Source: Bacteroides sp. M10 | GTDB lineage: Bacteria > Bacteroidota > Bacteroidia > Bacteroidales > Bacteroidaceae | Direction: 5' to 3' | DNA: 64,000 nucleotides | Assembly: GCF_014334015.1 (NCBI RefSeq) | Contig: NZ_CP060488.1 | Span: forward strand, 5,042,501 to 5,106,500 | Shown: one piece after another, positions 53,629-63,340 of the stretch | Position numbering within the stretch: the stretch's first letter is position 1 | Layout: the number at the start of each line of letters is the position of its first letter | Notes under the pieces: model-generated | What the model saw: the letters and a program-made list of their open reading frames with translations, nothing else | What the model was told of the DNA's origin: nothing | Databases searched by the model: none | Position numbers and translations under genes: made by a program

Positions 53629-54274
53629 GATCCGTAGCTTCCTTTTTATCTTTATCCAGCGAATGATATGACTCATTCAAATATTTACTATAAAAAAGTA
53701 ACAAGGCGATGATACCACAACTGATAGCGGCATCTGCAAAATTAAAGATCGGACTAAAGAATATAAAATGCTCTCCGCCCACAAACGGCATCCATGTAGG
53801 CCAGTTTGTATCTATAATCGGAAAATAAAACATATCCACCACTTTTCCATAAAACCAGGTAGAATATCCACCACCTTCGGGCATAAAGCTGGCAATCTGC
53901 GAATGAGTGCTTTCATTGAAGAAAACCCCATAGAACACACTGTCTATGATATTTCCTAAGGCACCGGTCAGAATAAGAGCCACACAGACAATGTAGCCTG
54001 TTTTGAATCCTCTCTTTATTATTTTATAAAGATACCATCCTATCAATGCCACCGCAACAATGCGGAATGTTGTCAGGAACAGCTTGCCGAATATTTCCAT
54101 ACCGAAAGCCATTCCGTTATTTTCGGTGAAATAGATATAAAACCAATCTGTCACACGTATGCTTTCATGCCAGTACATGTGAGTTTTAATCCAGATTTTG
54201 ATGATCTGGTCAATAATCAATACGGAAAAGATAACGAGAAGGGCGATTCTCCCCTTCGTGAATAGTTTCTTCAT
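53618..54274 (-). CDS. lspA: Lipoprotein signal peptidase II
   Basis: A 218-residue aspartyl membrane peptidase with four membrane helices (about 9-27, 60-82, 88-108, 178-198). The catalytic aspartates lie in GALGNIIDSVFYG (about 105-117) and FNFADAAISCGI (about 176-187), as in the LspA pair. It cleaves signal peptides ahead of the lipidated cysteine of prolipoproteins, several of which are encoded in this window. Longer than the ~165-residue E. coli enzyme, with an insertion before the fourth helix, as usual in Bacteroidota. Confidence 0.93.
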   Translation of the reverse strand: MKKLFTKGRIALLVIFSVLIIDQIIKIWIKTHMYWHESIRVTDWFYIYFTENNGMAFGMEIFGKLFLTTFRIVAVALIGWYLYKIIKRGFKTGYIVCVALILTGALGNIIDSVFYGVFFNESTHSQIASFMPEGGGYSTWFYGKVVDMFYFPIIDTNWPTWMPFVGGEHFIFFSPIFNFADAAISCGIIALLLFYSKYLNESYHSLDKDKKEATDHEK

Positions 54275-54295
54275 GTGTTTATTATAAATTAAACA

Positions 54296-54349
54296 TAACG
54301 AGCTACAAGTGCCGTGCGTAAACTTTGCGCAGCTACTTGTAGCTCGTTA
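54296..54349. repeat. Long inverted repeat between lspA and the DksA-like gene
   Basis: TAACGAGCTACAAGT (54296-54310) and its exact complement (54335-54349) flank a 24-nt loop that holds a smaller stem (TGCG/CGCA type). A partial third copy (CTGTAGCC) follows. There is no strong T run, so it may be an RNA-processing or attenuation element within the ileS-lspA cluster. Confidence 0.75.
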
Positions 54350-54371
54350 CCTGTAGCCTACTTGCTATCTG

Positions 54372-54752
54372 TTATTTTTTACCACTGTTCTTTGCTTCAA
54401 TACTTAATGTAGCATGAGGAACAGCACGCAGACGCTCTACCGGAATCAATTTTCCGGTTTCACGGCAAATGCCGTACGTTTTGTTCTCAATACGTACCAA
54501 AGCAGCTTGTAATCCTTGGATAAACTTCAGCTGACGTTGTGCCAGGCGGGTTGTTTCTTCCTTGGAGAGCGTGTTAGCTCCTTCTTCCAATACTTTATAC
54601 GTAGGAGATGTATCGTCGGTATCATTACCGTCCAGTCCCATCAAACTTTTCTTCAACTGTTCATAGTCACGTTGTGCCAATTCCAGTTTCTCCATAATAA
54701 TGGCACGGAATTCCTCGAGTTCCGCATCCGAATATCTAGTCTTTTCTGCCAT
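54372..54752 (-). CDS. TraR/DksA-type protein with degenerate zinc finger
   Basis: 126 residues. The N-terminal coiled coil (about 5-90) has an acidic DxxDxA-like tip region near DGNDTDDTSP (41-50), followed by a short C-terminal domain, YGICRETGKLIPVERLRAVP, at about 93-112. The four zinc cysteines of DksA have the spacing C-x2-C-x17-C-x2-C; here positions are C96, T99, S117 and A120, so only one remains. It probably binds RNA polymerase through the coiled coil without a zinc knuckle. Lies between ileS and lspA. Confidence 0.85.
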   Translation of the reverse strand: MAEKTRYSDAELEEFRAIIMEKLELAQRDYEQLKKSLMGLDGNDTDDTSPTYKVLEEGANTLSKEETTRLAQRQLKFIQGLQAALVRIENKTYGICRETGKLIPVERLRAVPHATLSIEAKNSGKK

Positions 54753-54788
54753 AATTTTACAATTTTAAAAAGGTTAATCAATATAGTA

Positions 54789-57700
54789 TTAGTCTTTTAT
54801 CACGTTTACAAACAGTGAGAAGTCATCAAACTCCAGCATTGTTCCGTCTTTCACTTCATCTACAAGTTCCAGAGATGTGCCTAAAACTTGGTTACAAATA
54901 TAAGTATTATATTCATTTACCGCATCATCTGTTTGCGTATTTTTCGAGATTGTTATTTTTATTTTGTCTGTAATCTCGAAGCCGCTTGACTTACGTATAT
55001 TCTGAATACGGTTCACCAATTCACGGGCAATACCCTCACGACGCAATTCCTCGGTAACAGTAACTTCAAGTGCTACAGTCAGTTTACCTTCGTTGGCAAC
55101 CAACCATCCCGGAATATCCTCACTAAAGATCTCGACGTCTGATGCTTCGATAACAGCTTCCGCACCATCCAGATTTAATGTATACTTTCCGTTCTTCTCC
55201 AATTCACCGATTGCTTCCTGTGACATTTCTGCAACCGCAGCGGCTACCGCTTTCATTTGCTTGCCGAACTTCGGACCCAGTTTCTTAAAGTCACATTTCA
55301 CTTTCTTCACCAATACACCGGCCGCACCATCAACGAATCTGACTTCTTTCACGTTCACTTCGTTCATAATCAGGTTCTTCACAGCTTCGATATGAGCTTT
55401 CTGCTCTTCATCTACTACCGGAACCATGATACACTGCAGTGGTTGGCGTACCTTGATATTCACCTTACGACGCAATGCCAACACCATAGATGTAACATCC
55501 TGTGCCATTTGCATGCGGGCTTCCAATTCCTTGTCTATCATTTCTTCCTGATATTTCGGGAATTCGGCAAGGTGGACAGAAACGACACTGTCGCGTCCTG
55601 TTGCTGTAATCAAGTCCGTATACAACCGGTCTGCATAGAACGGAGATATAGGAGACATCAATTTGGCAACTGTTTCGAGACAAGTATACAATGTCTGATA
55701 AGCAGACAATTTATCCTGTGTAAATTCACCACCCCAGAAACGTTTACGATTCAGGCGGACATACCAGTTGGACAAATTATCATTCACAAAATCAGAAATC
55801 AAACGTCCTGCCTTTGTCGGCTCATATTCATTATAGCAAGTATCTACCTCCTTTATCAATGTATTCAATACAGACAAGATCCAACGGTCGATTTCCGGAC
55901 GTTCTGCCATCGGCACATCCGCTTCTTTATATTCAAATCCGTCTACATTTGCATAAAGTGCAAAGAATGAATACGTATTATATAAAGTGCCGAAGAATTT
56001 ACGACGCACTTCTTCCACTCCTTCAACGTCGAATTTCAGGTTATCCCACGGAGAAGAGTTGGTTATCATGTACCAACGCAACGGGTCGGAACCATACTTC
56101 TCAATCGTAGTAAACGGATCGACAGCGTTATTCAGACGTTTAGACATCTTGTTGCCGTTCTTATCGAGCACCAGACCGTTAGAAATAACAGCCTTGTATG
56201 ACACACTGTCAAATACCATCGTAGCGATAGCATGCAAGGTAAAGAACCAACCACGTGTCTGGTCTACCCCTTCTGCGATAAAGTCAGCCGGATATACCTG
56301 ACGGCTATCCAACAGTTCTTTATTTTCGAACGGATAATGTATCTGCGCATAAGGCATAGCACCCGAATCGAACCATACATCAATCAAGTCTGATTCACGT
56401 TTCATCGGTTGGCCATCTTTTGATACCAATATGATGTCGTCTACATAAGGACGGTGAAGATCAATTTTATCATAATTTTCTTCCGAATATTGGCCCGGCA
56501 CGAAACCTTTATCCTTGTATGGATTGGATTTCATAAATCCGGCTGCTACCGATTTCTCGATTTCATTATAAAGTTCTTCTACAGATTCAATGCATATCTC
56601 ATCCGTATTATCTTCCGTACGCCAGATAGGCAATGGAGTACCCCAATAACGGGAACGGCTAAGGTTCCAGTCATTCAGATTTTCCAGCCACTTACCGAAA
56701 CGGCCGGTTCCGGTAGATTCCGGTTTCCAGTTGATGGTCTTATTCAATTCCATCATTCGTTCCTTGCAAGCGGTTGAACGGATAAACCAGCTATCCAACG
56801 GATAATAAAGTACCGGTTTGTCTGTACGCCAGCAATGCGGGTAGTTGTGGACATGCTTCTCTATCTTGAAAGCCTGATTGTTTGCTTTCATCATCATAGC
56901 AAGAGCGATATCCAAAGATTCGGCTGCCTGTGCAGCTTTCTCATCAAACTTACCATCTACCATGAATTCAGGATTGTAGGCGTTTTTCACCCAAGCACCC
57001 TGATATTCTTTGTATTTATCTACATCAACACATTCTTTTACAAAGGTTTCATCCAATTCATCCAATAGATAGAATTTACCTGTCAGGTCTACCATCGGAC
57101 GAGTTTCACCTTTCTTATTAATCATGAACAGTGACGGGATTCCTGCAGCACGTGCCACATTCGCATCGTCCGCACCAAAGGTAGGTGCAATGTGAACGAT
57201 ACCTGTACCATCTTCTGTAGTTACATAATCTCCCAATATCACACGGAAAGCCTTATCACTAGCCTTCCAGCTACCATCTTCCGCTACTTCAACCGGTTTC
57301 ACCCAAGGGATCAACTGCTCATATTCCATACCTACAAGATCCGGACCTTTATATTCGGCAATCACCTTATATGGAACGAGCTTGTCACCCGGCTTATAAT
57401 CTTCCAGCTTCAAATCAGCAGCTTTTGCATTAAAGTGCGCATTCAATAAAGCCTTTGCCAGAACCACCGTTATAGGTTCTCCGGTATAAGCATTATAAGA
57501 CTGCACAGCCACATAATCAATTTTCGGTCCTACGCAGAGCGCCGTATTTGAAGGCAATGTCCACGGAGTAGTTGTCCAAGCCAGAAAATAAGGAGTTCCC
57601 CATTCCGTCATTTCCGGTTTAGGATTCTTCATTTTAAATTGGGCAACGGCCGTTGTATCTTTTACATCGCGATAACAGCCCGGTTGATTCAACTCGTGAG

Positions 57701-58277
57701 AGCTCAATCCTGTTCCTGCAGCCGGCGAATACGGTTGGATCGTATATCCTTTATATAATAAACCTTTTTTATGCAGTTGCTTCAATAGCCACCACAGTGT
57801 TTCAATATAACGATTATCATACGTGATATAAGGATGCTTCATGTCCACCCAGTATCCCATCTGATGAGTCAGGTCTTCCCACTCCTTGGTATATTTCATC
57901 ACGTCCTTCCGGCAAGCCGCATTGTAGTCGGCAACAGAGATTTTCTTACCAATATCTTCTTTTGTGATACCTAATGCTTTTTCTACACTTAGTTCCACAG
58001 GCAGTCCGTGCGTATCCCATCCGGCTTTACGCTTCACCTGATAACCCTTCATCGTTTTGTAGCGGCAGAAAATGTCCTTAATGGTACGAGCCATTACATG
58101 GTGAATACCCGGCATACCATTAGCCGAGGGAGGTCCTTCGAAAAACACGAACGAAGGACAGCCATCACGTTCTGTCATACTCTTGGCGAAAACCTGGTTC
58201 TCGTCCCATTTCTTCAGCACATCTTTGTTTACCTGCGAAAGGTCAAACTGCGAATATTCAGTAAATCTCTTACCCAT
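54789..58277 (-). CDS. ileS: Isoleucyl-tRNA synthetase
   Basis: A 1162-residue class Ia synthetase. The HIGH motif is in GMPGIHHVMAR (about 54-64, GIHH form). The CP1 editing domain is at about 190-410, with TPWTLPSNTALCVGP. The KMSKR loop is in KNGNKMSKRLNN (about 700), and the anticodon-binding domain and C-terminal extension follow. Length and motif spelling suit the long IleS of Bacteroidota. It charges tRNA-Ile and edits valine. First gene of the minus-strand cluster ileS, DksA-like, lspA, DUF4296 and the 128-residue gene. Confidence 0.97.
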   Translation of the reverse strand: MGKRFTEYSQFDLSQVNKDVLKKWDENQVFAKSMTERDGCPSFVFFEGPPSANGMPGIHHVMARTIKDIFCRYKTMKGYQVKRKAGWDTHGLPVELSVEKALGITKEDIGKKISVADYNAACRKDVMKYTKEWEDLTHQMGYWVDMKHPYITYDNRYIETLWWLLKQLHKKGLLYKGYTIQPYSPAAGTGLSSHELNQPGCYRDVKDTTAVAQFKMKNPKPEMTEWGTPYFLAWTTTPWTLPSNTALCVGPKIDYVAVQSYNAYTGEPITVVLAKALLNAHFNAKAADLKLEDYKPGDKLVPYKVIAEYKGPDLVGMEYEQLIPWVKPVEVAEDGSWKASDKAFRVILGDYVTTEDGTGIVHIAPTFGADDANVARAAGIPSLFMINKKGETRPMVDLTGKFYLLDELDETFVKECVDVDKYKEYQGAWVKNAYNPEFMVDGKFDEKAAQAAESLDIALAMMMKANNQAFKIEKHVHNYPHCWRTDKPVLYYPLDSWFIRSTACKERMMELNKTINWKPESTGTGRFGKWLENLNDWNLSRSRYWGTPLPIWRTEDNTDEICIESVEELYNEIEKSVAAGFMKSNPYKDKGFVPGQYSEENYDKIDLHRPYVDDIILVSKDGQPMKRESDLIDVWFDSGAMPYAQIHYPFENKELLDSRQVYPADFIAEGVDQTRGWFFTLHAIATMVFDSVSYKAVISNGLVLDKNGNKMSKRLNNAVDPFTTIEKYGSDPLRWYMITNSSPWDNLKFDVEGVEEVRRKFFGTLYNTYSFFALYANVDGFEYKEADVPMAERPEIDRWILSVLNTLIKEVDTCYNEYEPTKAGRLISDFVNDNLSNWYVRLNRKRFWGGEFTQDKLSAYQTLYTCLETVAKLMSPISPFYADRLYTDLITATGRDSVVSVHLAEFPKYQEEMIDKELEARMQMAQDVTSMVLALRRKVNIKVRQPLQCIMVPVVDEEQKAHIEAVKNLIMNEVNVKEVRFVDGAAGVLVKKVKCDFKKLGPKFGKQMKAVAAAVAEMSQEAIGELEKNGKYTLNLDGAEAVIEASDVEIFSEDIPGWLVANEGKLTVALEVTVTEELRREGIARELVNRIQNIRKSSGFEITDKIKITISKNTQTDDAVNEYNTYICNQVLGTSLELVDEVKDGTMLEFDDFSLFVNVIKD

Positions 58278-58486
58278 AGCTGTCTACGATTTTACTATTT
58301 ACAATTTACAATTTGAGGGGTATCCCCATTTTTAAGGGTGCAAATTTACAAAAACATTTGTTTAGTTGAGCAAAAAGCTAAGACTTTTAATCGGATTCGT
58401 GTGAAGTTAACGATTATAAACCGCCTACAGCCTAAACAAAACAGATATCTCCTTGTTTTAGTGGGAAACCTAAAAACACTTAACTT

Positions 58487-59536
58487 ATGAATTATGGAAT
58501 TAGTATTTTATTCAGGGCAATCCCTTTGGTGATGGCTATTTTTTGCTTCGGATACGGAGCGTTCATTTATGGTTATGGAGATGCTGGCGGTCGTGTTGTA
58601 GCGGGCCCTGTGATATTCTCATTAGGTATGATATGCATTGCGCTGTTCTGCACGGCTGCCACTATTATCCGGCAAATCATACATACATATAACCAAGCTG
58701 CGAAGTACGGTTTACCGATACTCGGTTATCTGGCAGCTATAGTGACTATAATCGGAGGTATCTGTGTTTTCAGTAATGCCGACGGTACTTCAGCTTTTGT
58801 GGCAGGCCATGTAATAACCGGTGTAGGTTTTATTACAGGTTGTGTAGCCACTGCTGCCACCTCCTCTACCCGTTTTTCTTTGATTCCGGGAAATTCCAGA
58901 GGCACGGGCAATGAAGTTCCTGAAGGCGCATTTTCTTTAGGTCAGGAACGGACATTGGAAATCATTGTCATTCTCATTTCTCTTATCGCATGGATATGGG
59001 CATTTGTTTTATTGGCTAACAGTCACGTGCATCCGGCTTATTTTGTAGCTGGTCATGTAATGGCAGGGCTTGCCTGCATTTGTACCAGTCTGATCGCATT
59101 GGTAGCTACCATAGCCCGTCAGATACGCAATGTATATTCGGAAAAAGAACGTTCACAATGGCCCAAACTCGTTTTATTGATGGGTTCCATTTCTTTTATC
59201 TGGGGATTTTTTATAATCTTAGCCGATTCAGGCAGCGCCAACGGTACTACCGGATATATCATGCTTGGACTAGGTTTAGTCTGTTACAGTATTTCCAGTA
59301 AAGTCATTCTTTTGGCTAAAATCTGGCGACATGAGTTCAAACTCGCCAATCGTATTCCTTTAATTCCGGTATTGACTGCATTGGCTTGTCTGTTTTTGGC
59401 GGCTTTTGTATTCGAGCTTGCCACCGTAAATGCAGATTACTTCATTCCGGCACGTGTTTTATCAGGGCTCGGAGCGATATGCTTTACGCTGTTTTCTATC
59501 GTTAGTATATTGGAGAGCGGCACGTCTTCCAAATAA
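58487..59536 (+). CDS. Polytopic membrane protein, DUF2776-like
   Basis: 349 residues with about ten predicted membrane helices and a tandem internal repeat: GYGDAGGRVVAGPVIFSLGMICIALFC, then FVAGHVITGVGFITGC, YFVAGHVMAGLACICTS and GYIMLGLGLVCYSIS. Each repeat places a Gly-His or Gly-Tyr after a hydrophobic loop (SADGTSAF and SHVHPAYF-like). The pattern matches DUF2776, a family of inner-membrane proteins without known role. The convergent gene downstream ends at a 22-bp repeat array. Confidence 0.65.
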   Translation: MNYGISILFRAIPLVMAIFCFGYGAFIYGYGDAGGRVVAGPVIFSLGMICIALFCTAATIIRQIIHTYNQAAKYGLPILGYLAAIVTIIGGICVFSNADGTSAFVAGHVITGVGFITGCVATAATSSTRFSLIPGNSRGTGNEVPEGAFSLGQERTLEIIVILISLIAWIWAFVLLANSHVHPAYFVAGHVMAGLACICTSLIALVATIARQIRNVYSEKERSQWPKLVLLMGSISFIWGFFIILADSGSANGTTGYIMLGLGLVCYSISSKVILLAKIWRHEFKLANRIPLIPVLTALACLFLAAFVFELATVNADYFIPARVLSGLGAICFTLFSIVSILESGTSSK

Positions 59537-59552
59537 AAAATATTCTATAAAA

Positions 59553-59631
59553 AGGGCGTCACTATATGCCCCGGATAGTGACGCTATCCAAGGCACATAG
59601 TGACGCTATCTTGACAGCATAGCGTCACTCT
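59553..59631. repeat. 22-bp-period array abutting the GNAT-nitrilase stop codon
   Basis: Four 13-bp units start at 59553, 59575, 59597 and 59619, all 22 bp apart: AGGGCGTCACTAT, ATAGTGACGCTAT twice, and ATAGCGTCACTCT. The minus-strand stop codon (59633-59635) begins 2 bp after the last unit, the same distance as at the 23306-23384 array. The sequence shared with that locus at the stop codon is TAAAAG, then A or G, then GTGACGCTAT, read on the minus strand. Confidence 0.92.
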
Positions 59632-59632
59632 T

Positions 59633-61171
59633 TTATTTTTTGAATCTAACCTCATAGAGGTCATTCCTGCGGTCTTTCAAGTTACGTACACTACCATACG
59701 TATGCAGTTCGTTCAACAAATCCAGATCAACATCCGATACCAAAATCATTTCTGTGTTAGGAGTTGCCTCTGCCCTCTTTCCGTCCGTTGGAAAAGCAAA
59801 ATCGCATGGGGTAAACACACCCGATTGAGCATATTGAATATCCATATTGTGCACACGGGGAAGGTTTCCGACACTTCCGGCAATGACTACAAAACATTCA
59901 TTTTCAATAGCACGCGCCTGTGCACAAACACGAACACGGGAGTAGGCATTCTGGGTATCTGTCAGGAAAGGAACAAATAATATCTGCATTCCCTGATCTG
60001 CCATCAGGCGGGAAAGTTCGGGGAATTCCACATCATAACAGATTAAAACTCCGATCTTTGCACAATCCGTATCAAAAGTGTTCAGAAGTTTGCCACCGTT
60101 CAGTCCCCAGCTTTTTATTTCATCGGGGGTAACGTGTAATTTCTCGTACATTTCGTAGGTTCCATCCCGTCGGCAAAGGAAACCTACATTATAAAGTAGC
60201 CCATCCTCTTTTACGTATGGCATACTTCCTGTTATAATGTTAATATTATAGCTAATAGCCAGATTCATAAACCGTTCCCGAATCTCATCGGTATACTTTG
60301 CCAATCCGCGAATAGCCTGTGATTCTCCTTTATCATTATACTTCGACATCAAAGGAGCATTGAAATATTCCGGGAAAAGAACAAAATCGCTTTTATAATC
60401 AGATACTGCGTCCACGAAGAATTCTACTTGTTCGAACAGGTCGTCCAACGTTTTATAGCTACGCATCTGCCATTGCACTAATCCTACACGAACCGTAGTT
60501 TTAGGACTGATATATTCTTGCGTAGGTGGTTGATAATAGATATTATCCCATTGAAGCAAACAGGCATAATGTTTCGATTCTTCGTCATTCGGCAGATAAT
60601 TGGTCATCACCTTTCGCACGTGAAAATCATTCGATAGCTGAAAAGTTAATACCGGATCATAAATCTCGCGTTGACGCACTCGTTCGATATATTCTTTCGG
60701 ACGCATTTTGTCAGCATATTTATGATAATTCGGGATACGTCCGCCAAACATGATAGCTTTCAGGTTCAATGTTTCGCAAAGCTCCTTACGATATTCATAC
60801 ATACGACGTGCCAGACGCAAACCGCGATAACCCGGATGAATGAACACTTCAATGCCGTACAAGATATTTCCTTCAGGATTATGTGTATTGAATGTTTCCT
60901 TCCCTGTCACTTGTGCATACGTATGATCGTTCTTTACTTTATCATAATCAACAATGATGGAAAGAGCACAACCAACTATTTTATCATCGACTACTGTAAC
61001 GATCTGACCTTCCGGAAAAATTTTAATTAACTTCTGGATCTGCTCACGAGTCCAAAACACATCGCTACCATCAGAATAGACGCGGGTAAACGACTGGGAT
61101 AACTGTACATAATCTTCTATTTGCAGATTGCGTATCTGCACTTTATTAATTTTTATCGGATGTTGTTCCAT
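59633..61171 (-). CDS. Bifunctional GNAT N-acetyltransferase / carbon-nitrogen hydrolase
   Basis: 512 residues in two domains. The N-terminal GNAT domain (about 10-190) has the acetyl-CoA-binding stretch IHPGYRGLRLARRMYEYR (about 111-128). The C-terminal nitrilase-like domain (about 225-490) carries the Glu-Lys-Cys triad: FPEYFNAP, EKLHVTPDE and VLICYDVEFPEL. Fusions of this type are widespread but their substrate is not settled. The second IS66 copy is inserted 109 bp upstream of its start codon, so its promoter region may be affected. Confidence 0.93.
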   Translation of the reverse strand: MEQHPIKINKVQIRNLQIEDYVQLSQSFTRVYSDGSDVFWTREQIQKLIKIFPEGQIVTVVDDKIVGCALSIIVDYDKVKNDHTYAQVTGKETFNTHNPEGNILYGIEVFIHPGYRGLRLARRMYEYRKELCETLNLKAIMFGGRIPNYHKYADKMRPKEYIERVRQREIYDPVLTFQLSNDFHVRKVMTNYLPNDEESKHYACLLQWDNIYYQPPTQEYISPKTTVRVGLVQWQMRSYKTLDDLFEQVEFFVDAVSDYKSDFVLFPEYFNAPLMSKYNDKGESQAIRGLAKYTDEIRERFMNLAISYNINIITGSMPYVKEDGLLYNVGFLCRRDGTYEMYEKLHVTPDEIKSWGLNGGKLLNTFDTDCAKIGVLICYDVEFPELSRLMADQGMQILFVPFLTDTQNAYSRVRVCAQARAIENECFVVIAGSVGNLPRVHNMDIQYAQSGVFTPCDFAFPTDGKRAEATPNTEMILVSDVDLDLLNELHTYGSVRNLKDRRNDLYEVRFKK

Positions 61172-61337
61172 AACAATACGTGTTTTATAAAAGATAGTGT
61201 AAAGGTATAGCTATTCCTTTAATTGTGTTTTCAAACCAAGAAATAATTAACAATACTATCTATTTTATGCACTCTTTTTGTAAGCGTCTCCGCGATTCTA
61301 TATAGTGTATTAAAATAAAAAGGCTAATGATCCCTTT

Positions 61338-62903
61338 TTAGTCATTAGTCTTTTTCCATCTGTCAGGAAGCAGTTCCCTGTATTTTTCAATTGGTGTGTT
61401 CGGTTGCCATTCGGCTGTTCTGTTTATCACATCCGTGAGATACTCAAATAAATTCACTTTATGCATCCTACAAGTGAGTGCTATCGTATAGAGTATGGTA
61501 CCTCGTTCGGCCCCCTTATGGCTGCCGAAGAACAATGAGTTTTTTCTTGATAAGGATATGTACCGGTTCATCCGTTCAACCATATTGTTGTCCAGATAAG
61601 TGTCACCATAATTAAAGATGTCCACCACTGCATTCCACTCATTGCGAAGATAGGTAATGGCTTCCTGCAGTTCGCTCTTAGGTAATAAATCCCCCCGTTC
61701 TTCTATTTCATCAAGCACATCTTTTATTTCTCCGAGTATGTCCGGTGCATACTTTTTTCGATGCATAAGATTCTGTTCTACCGTCCATCCCTCAACCCCA
61801 ATTTTATGCTTATGCTCGTTTTGATAAAGTGCGTTTATCAGCTCCACGATTCTTTTTGCATCCGGGTCCTTCTCACCGCAATCTATAAATTTCCGTTTTA
61901 TATGTTGCAAGCACGGGATGCGTGTGATATTGGGATAAGCATCGCTTTCGAGCTTCCGGTAAGGTGAGTAACCATCGCTTTGTATGATACCTTTGCAACT
62001 GCCTAATTCGTTAAGAATAACTCTTTCAGACCGGGAGCCGTCATCATAGAGCAGGTATATCATCCTGGTGTTTATGCCGACAACCACCCAAAGGTATCCC
62101 TTCCTGACTCCTTTTCCCTTGCTGTTCTTTTCCGGGACGAGTATTTTGTAATAGGTTTCATCGGCTGCCTTATAAGGATCACTCAAAGCTGTCTGCCGGA
62201 TGCACTTATAAAGATTTTCGAAGAGGCTTGAGGCTTTTTCTATCAACTTATGAGCCGTAGGTTTCTTCAGCGTAAAGCCATACCCCTCGAAGTAGTTGAT
62301 GATTCTTTCAACAGGTAGCGATTGTATATAACGTAATTCCATCAATCCGGCAATAAATGAACCGTCATAGCTGGAATTCAAGAAGGCCGAAGCCGGTGTT
62401 TTTCCCTCAAACAGGCGACCTTCTTGCGTATAGGTGTGTATCTTGTAGACATGCTTGATGAAGCGCATGGGTATACATTCATAGCGGACGCATATTCTGG
62501 GAACAGTGGTAAACAACCGGGCCTTATTGATGTCAAAATCGGGATCATCGGGATAAACGACATGTTCTTCTTCCTCCATCTCATAATGCATGTCACGTTT
62601 GGCCCCATTGTTCTTTCTTGCTTTACGCTTATCTGCTTTTTCCGCTTCTATCTTCTGCCGCTCTTCTTCGGATATGGCAGATTGGGGAGCCTGTTGCTGT
62701 TCGGATGTGTTGGATACAAGTTTGGCGAGTCCCTTAGTAAGGCGCTGTTGCTTGCTAAGAGATTCGCCTTTTTGAAGGAGTGCCTCTTTAAGGGAAGAAA
62801 CCTCCTTTATCAAAGCATCTATTTGGTCCAAGAGTCTGTTGTTGTCATCTCGTAATCCCTTGATTTGTTCCTTCAATAACTCTATGATCTCATCCTTTTT
62901 CAT
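61338..62903 (-). CDS. tnpC: IS66 family transposase, copy 2
   Basis: 521 residues with the same domain order and DDE residues as the copy at 17340-18905. Seven residue differences: GKGVRK for GKRVRK, ELGSCK for ELGGCK, HKIGVE for HKVGVE, KDVLDE for KDMLDE, RGTILY for RGAILY, and RWKKTND for RWEKAND (two). None is in the catalytic motifs. Confidence 0.95.
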   Translation of the reverse strand: MKKDEIIELLKEQIKGLRDDNNRLLDQIDALIKEVSSLKEALLQKGESLSKQQRLTKGLAKLVSNTSEQQQAPQSAISEEERQKIEAEKADKRKARKNNGAKRDMHYEMEEEEHVVYPDDPDFDINKARLFTTVPRICVRYECIPMRFIKHVYKIHTYTQEGRLFEGKTPASAFLNSSYDGSFIAGLMELRYIQSLPVERIINYFEGYGFTLKKPTAHKLIEKASSLFENLYKCIRQTALSDPYKAADETYYKILVPEKNSKGKGVRKGYLWVVVGINTRMIYLLYDDGSRSERVILNELGSCKGIIQSDGYSPYRKLESDAYPNITRIPCLQHIKRKFIDCGEKDPDAKRIVELINALYQNEHKHKIGVEGWTVEQNLMHRKKYAPDILGEIKDVLDEIEERGDLLPKSELQEAITYLRNEWNAVVDIFNYGDTYLDNNMVERMNRYISLSRKNSLFFGSHKGAERGTILYTIALTCRMHKVNLFEYLTDVINRTAEWQPNTPIEKYRELLPDRWKKTND

Positions 62904-62989
62904 GGCATAAAGATATAAAAAATCAACAAATTAACCAAATAAACCGGATGATATCTTTAGTACAAATAACTAATAATCAAAATGTTGTA

Positions 62990-63340
62990 TTAGATCCTAA
63001 AACGTTTTCTCAACCGTACAGACTTTAATGACACTCCATTCAAGATAAAAGACAAAACCTGATAAGAAATCTCGTAATTACCTGTATTGGGGTTAAATGT
63101 CGGTAACTCAAAACTTCCACCTTCGAGGCGCTTGTAGTACAGAAGAAAGCCATCGCCATCCCAACGCAGTATTTTTACACTTTGTCGGTTTTTACCAAAG
63201 AATAAAAAGATATCTCCGGAAACGGGAGACAAGTCCTTCATTTCCGATCGTATAATTTTGAATAAACCGTCAATGCCAAGGTTCATACGAACAAAGCCCT
63301 GGTACAGATAGTAGCGATTGGCTGATGTTAGAGAATACAT
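62990..63340 (-). CDS. tnpB: IS66 accessory protein TnpB, copy 2
   Basis: 116 residues, identical in protein sequence to the copy at 16903-17253, and overlapping the upstream gene by 13 bp in the same way. Confidence 0.93.
   Translation of the reverse strand: MYSLTSANRYYLYQGFVRMNLGIDGLFKIIRSEMKDLSPVSGDIFLFFGKNRQSVKILRWDGDGFLLYYKRLEGGSFELPTFNPNTGNYEISYQVLSFILNGVSLKSVRLRKRFRI

Noticed and set aside
54296..54360. Member of the 22-bp array family
   Set aside because: The 15-bp arms are 39 bp apart and the partial third copy is not on a 22-bp grid.
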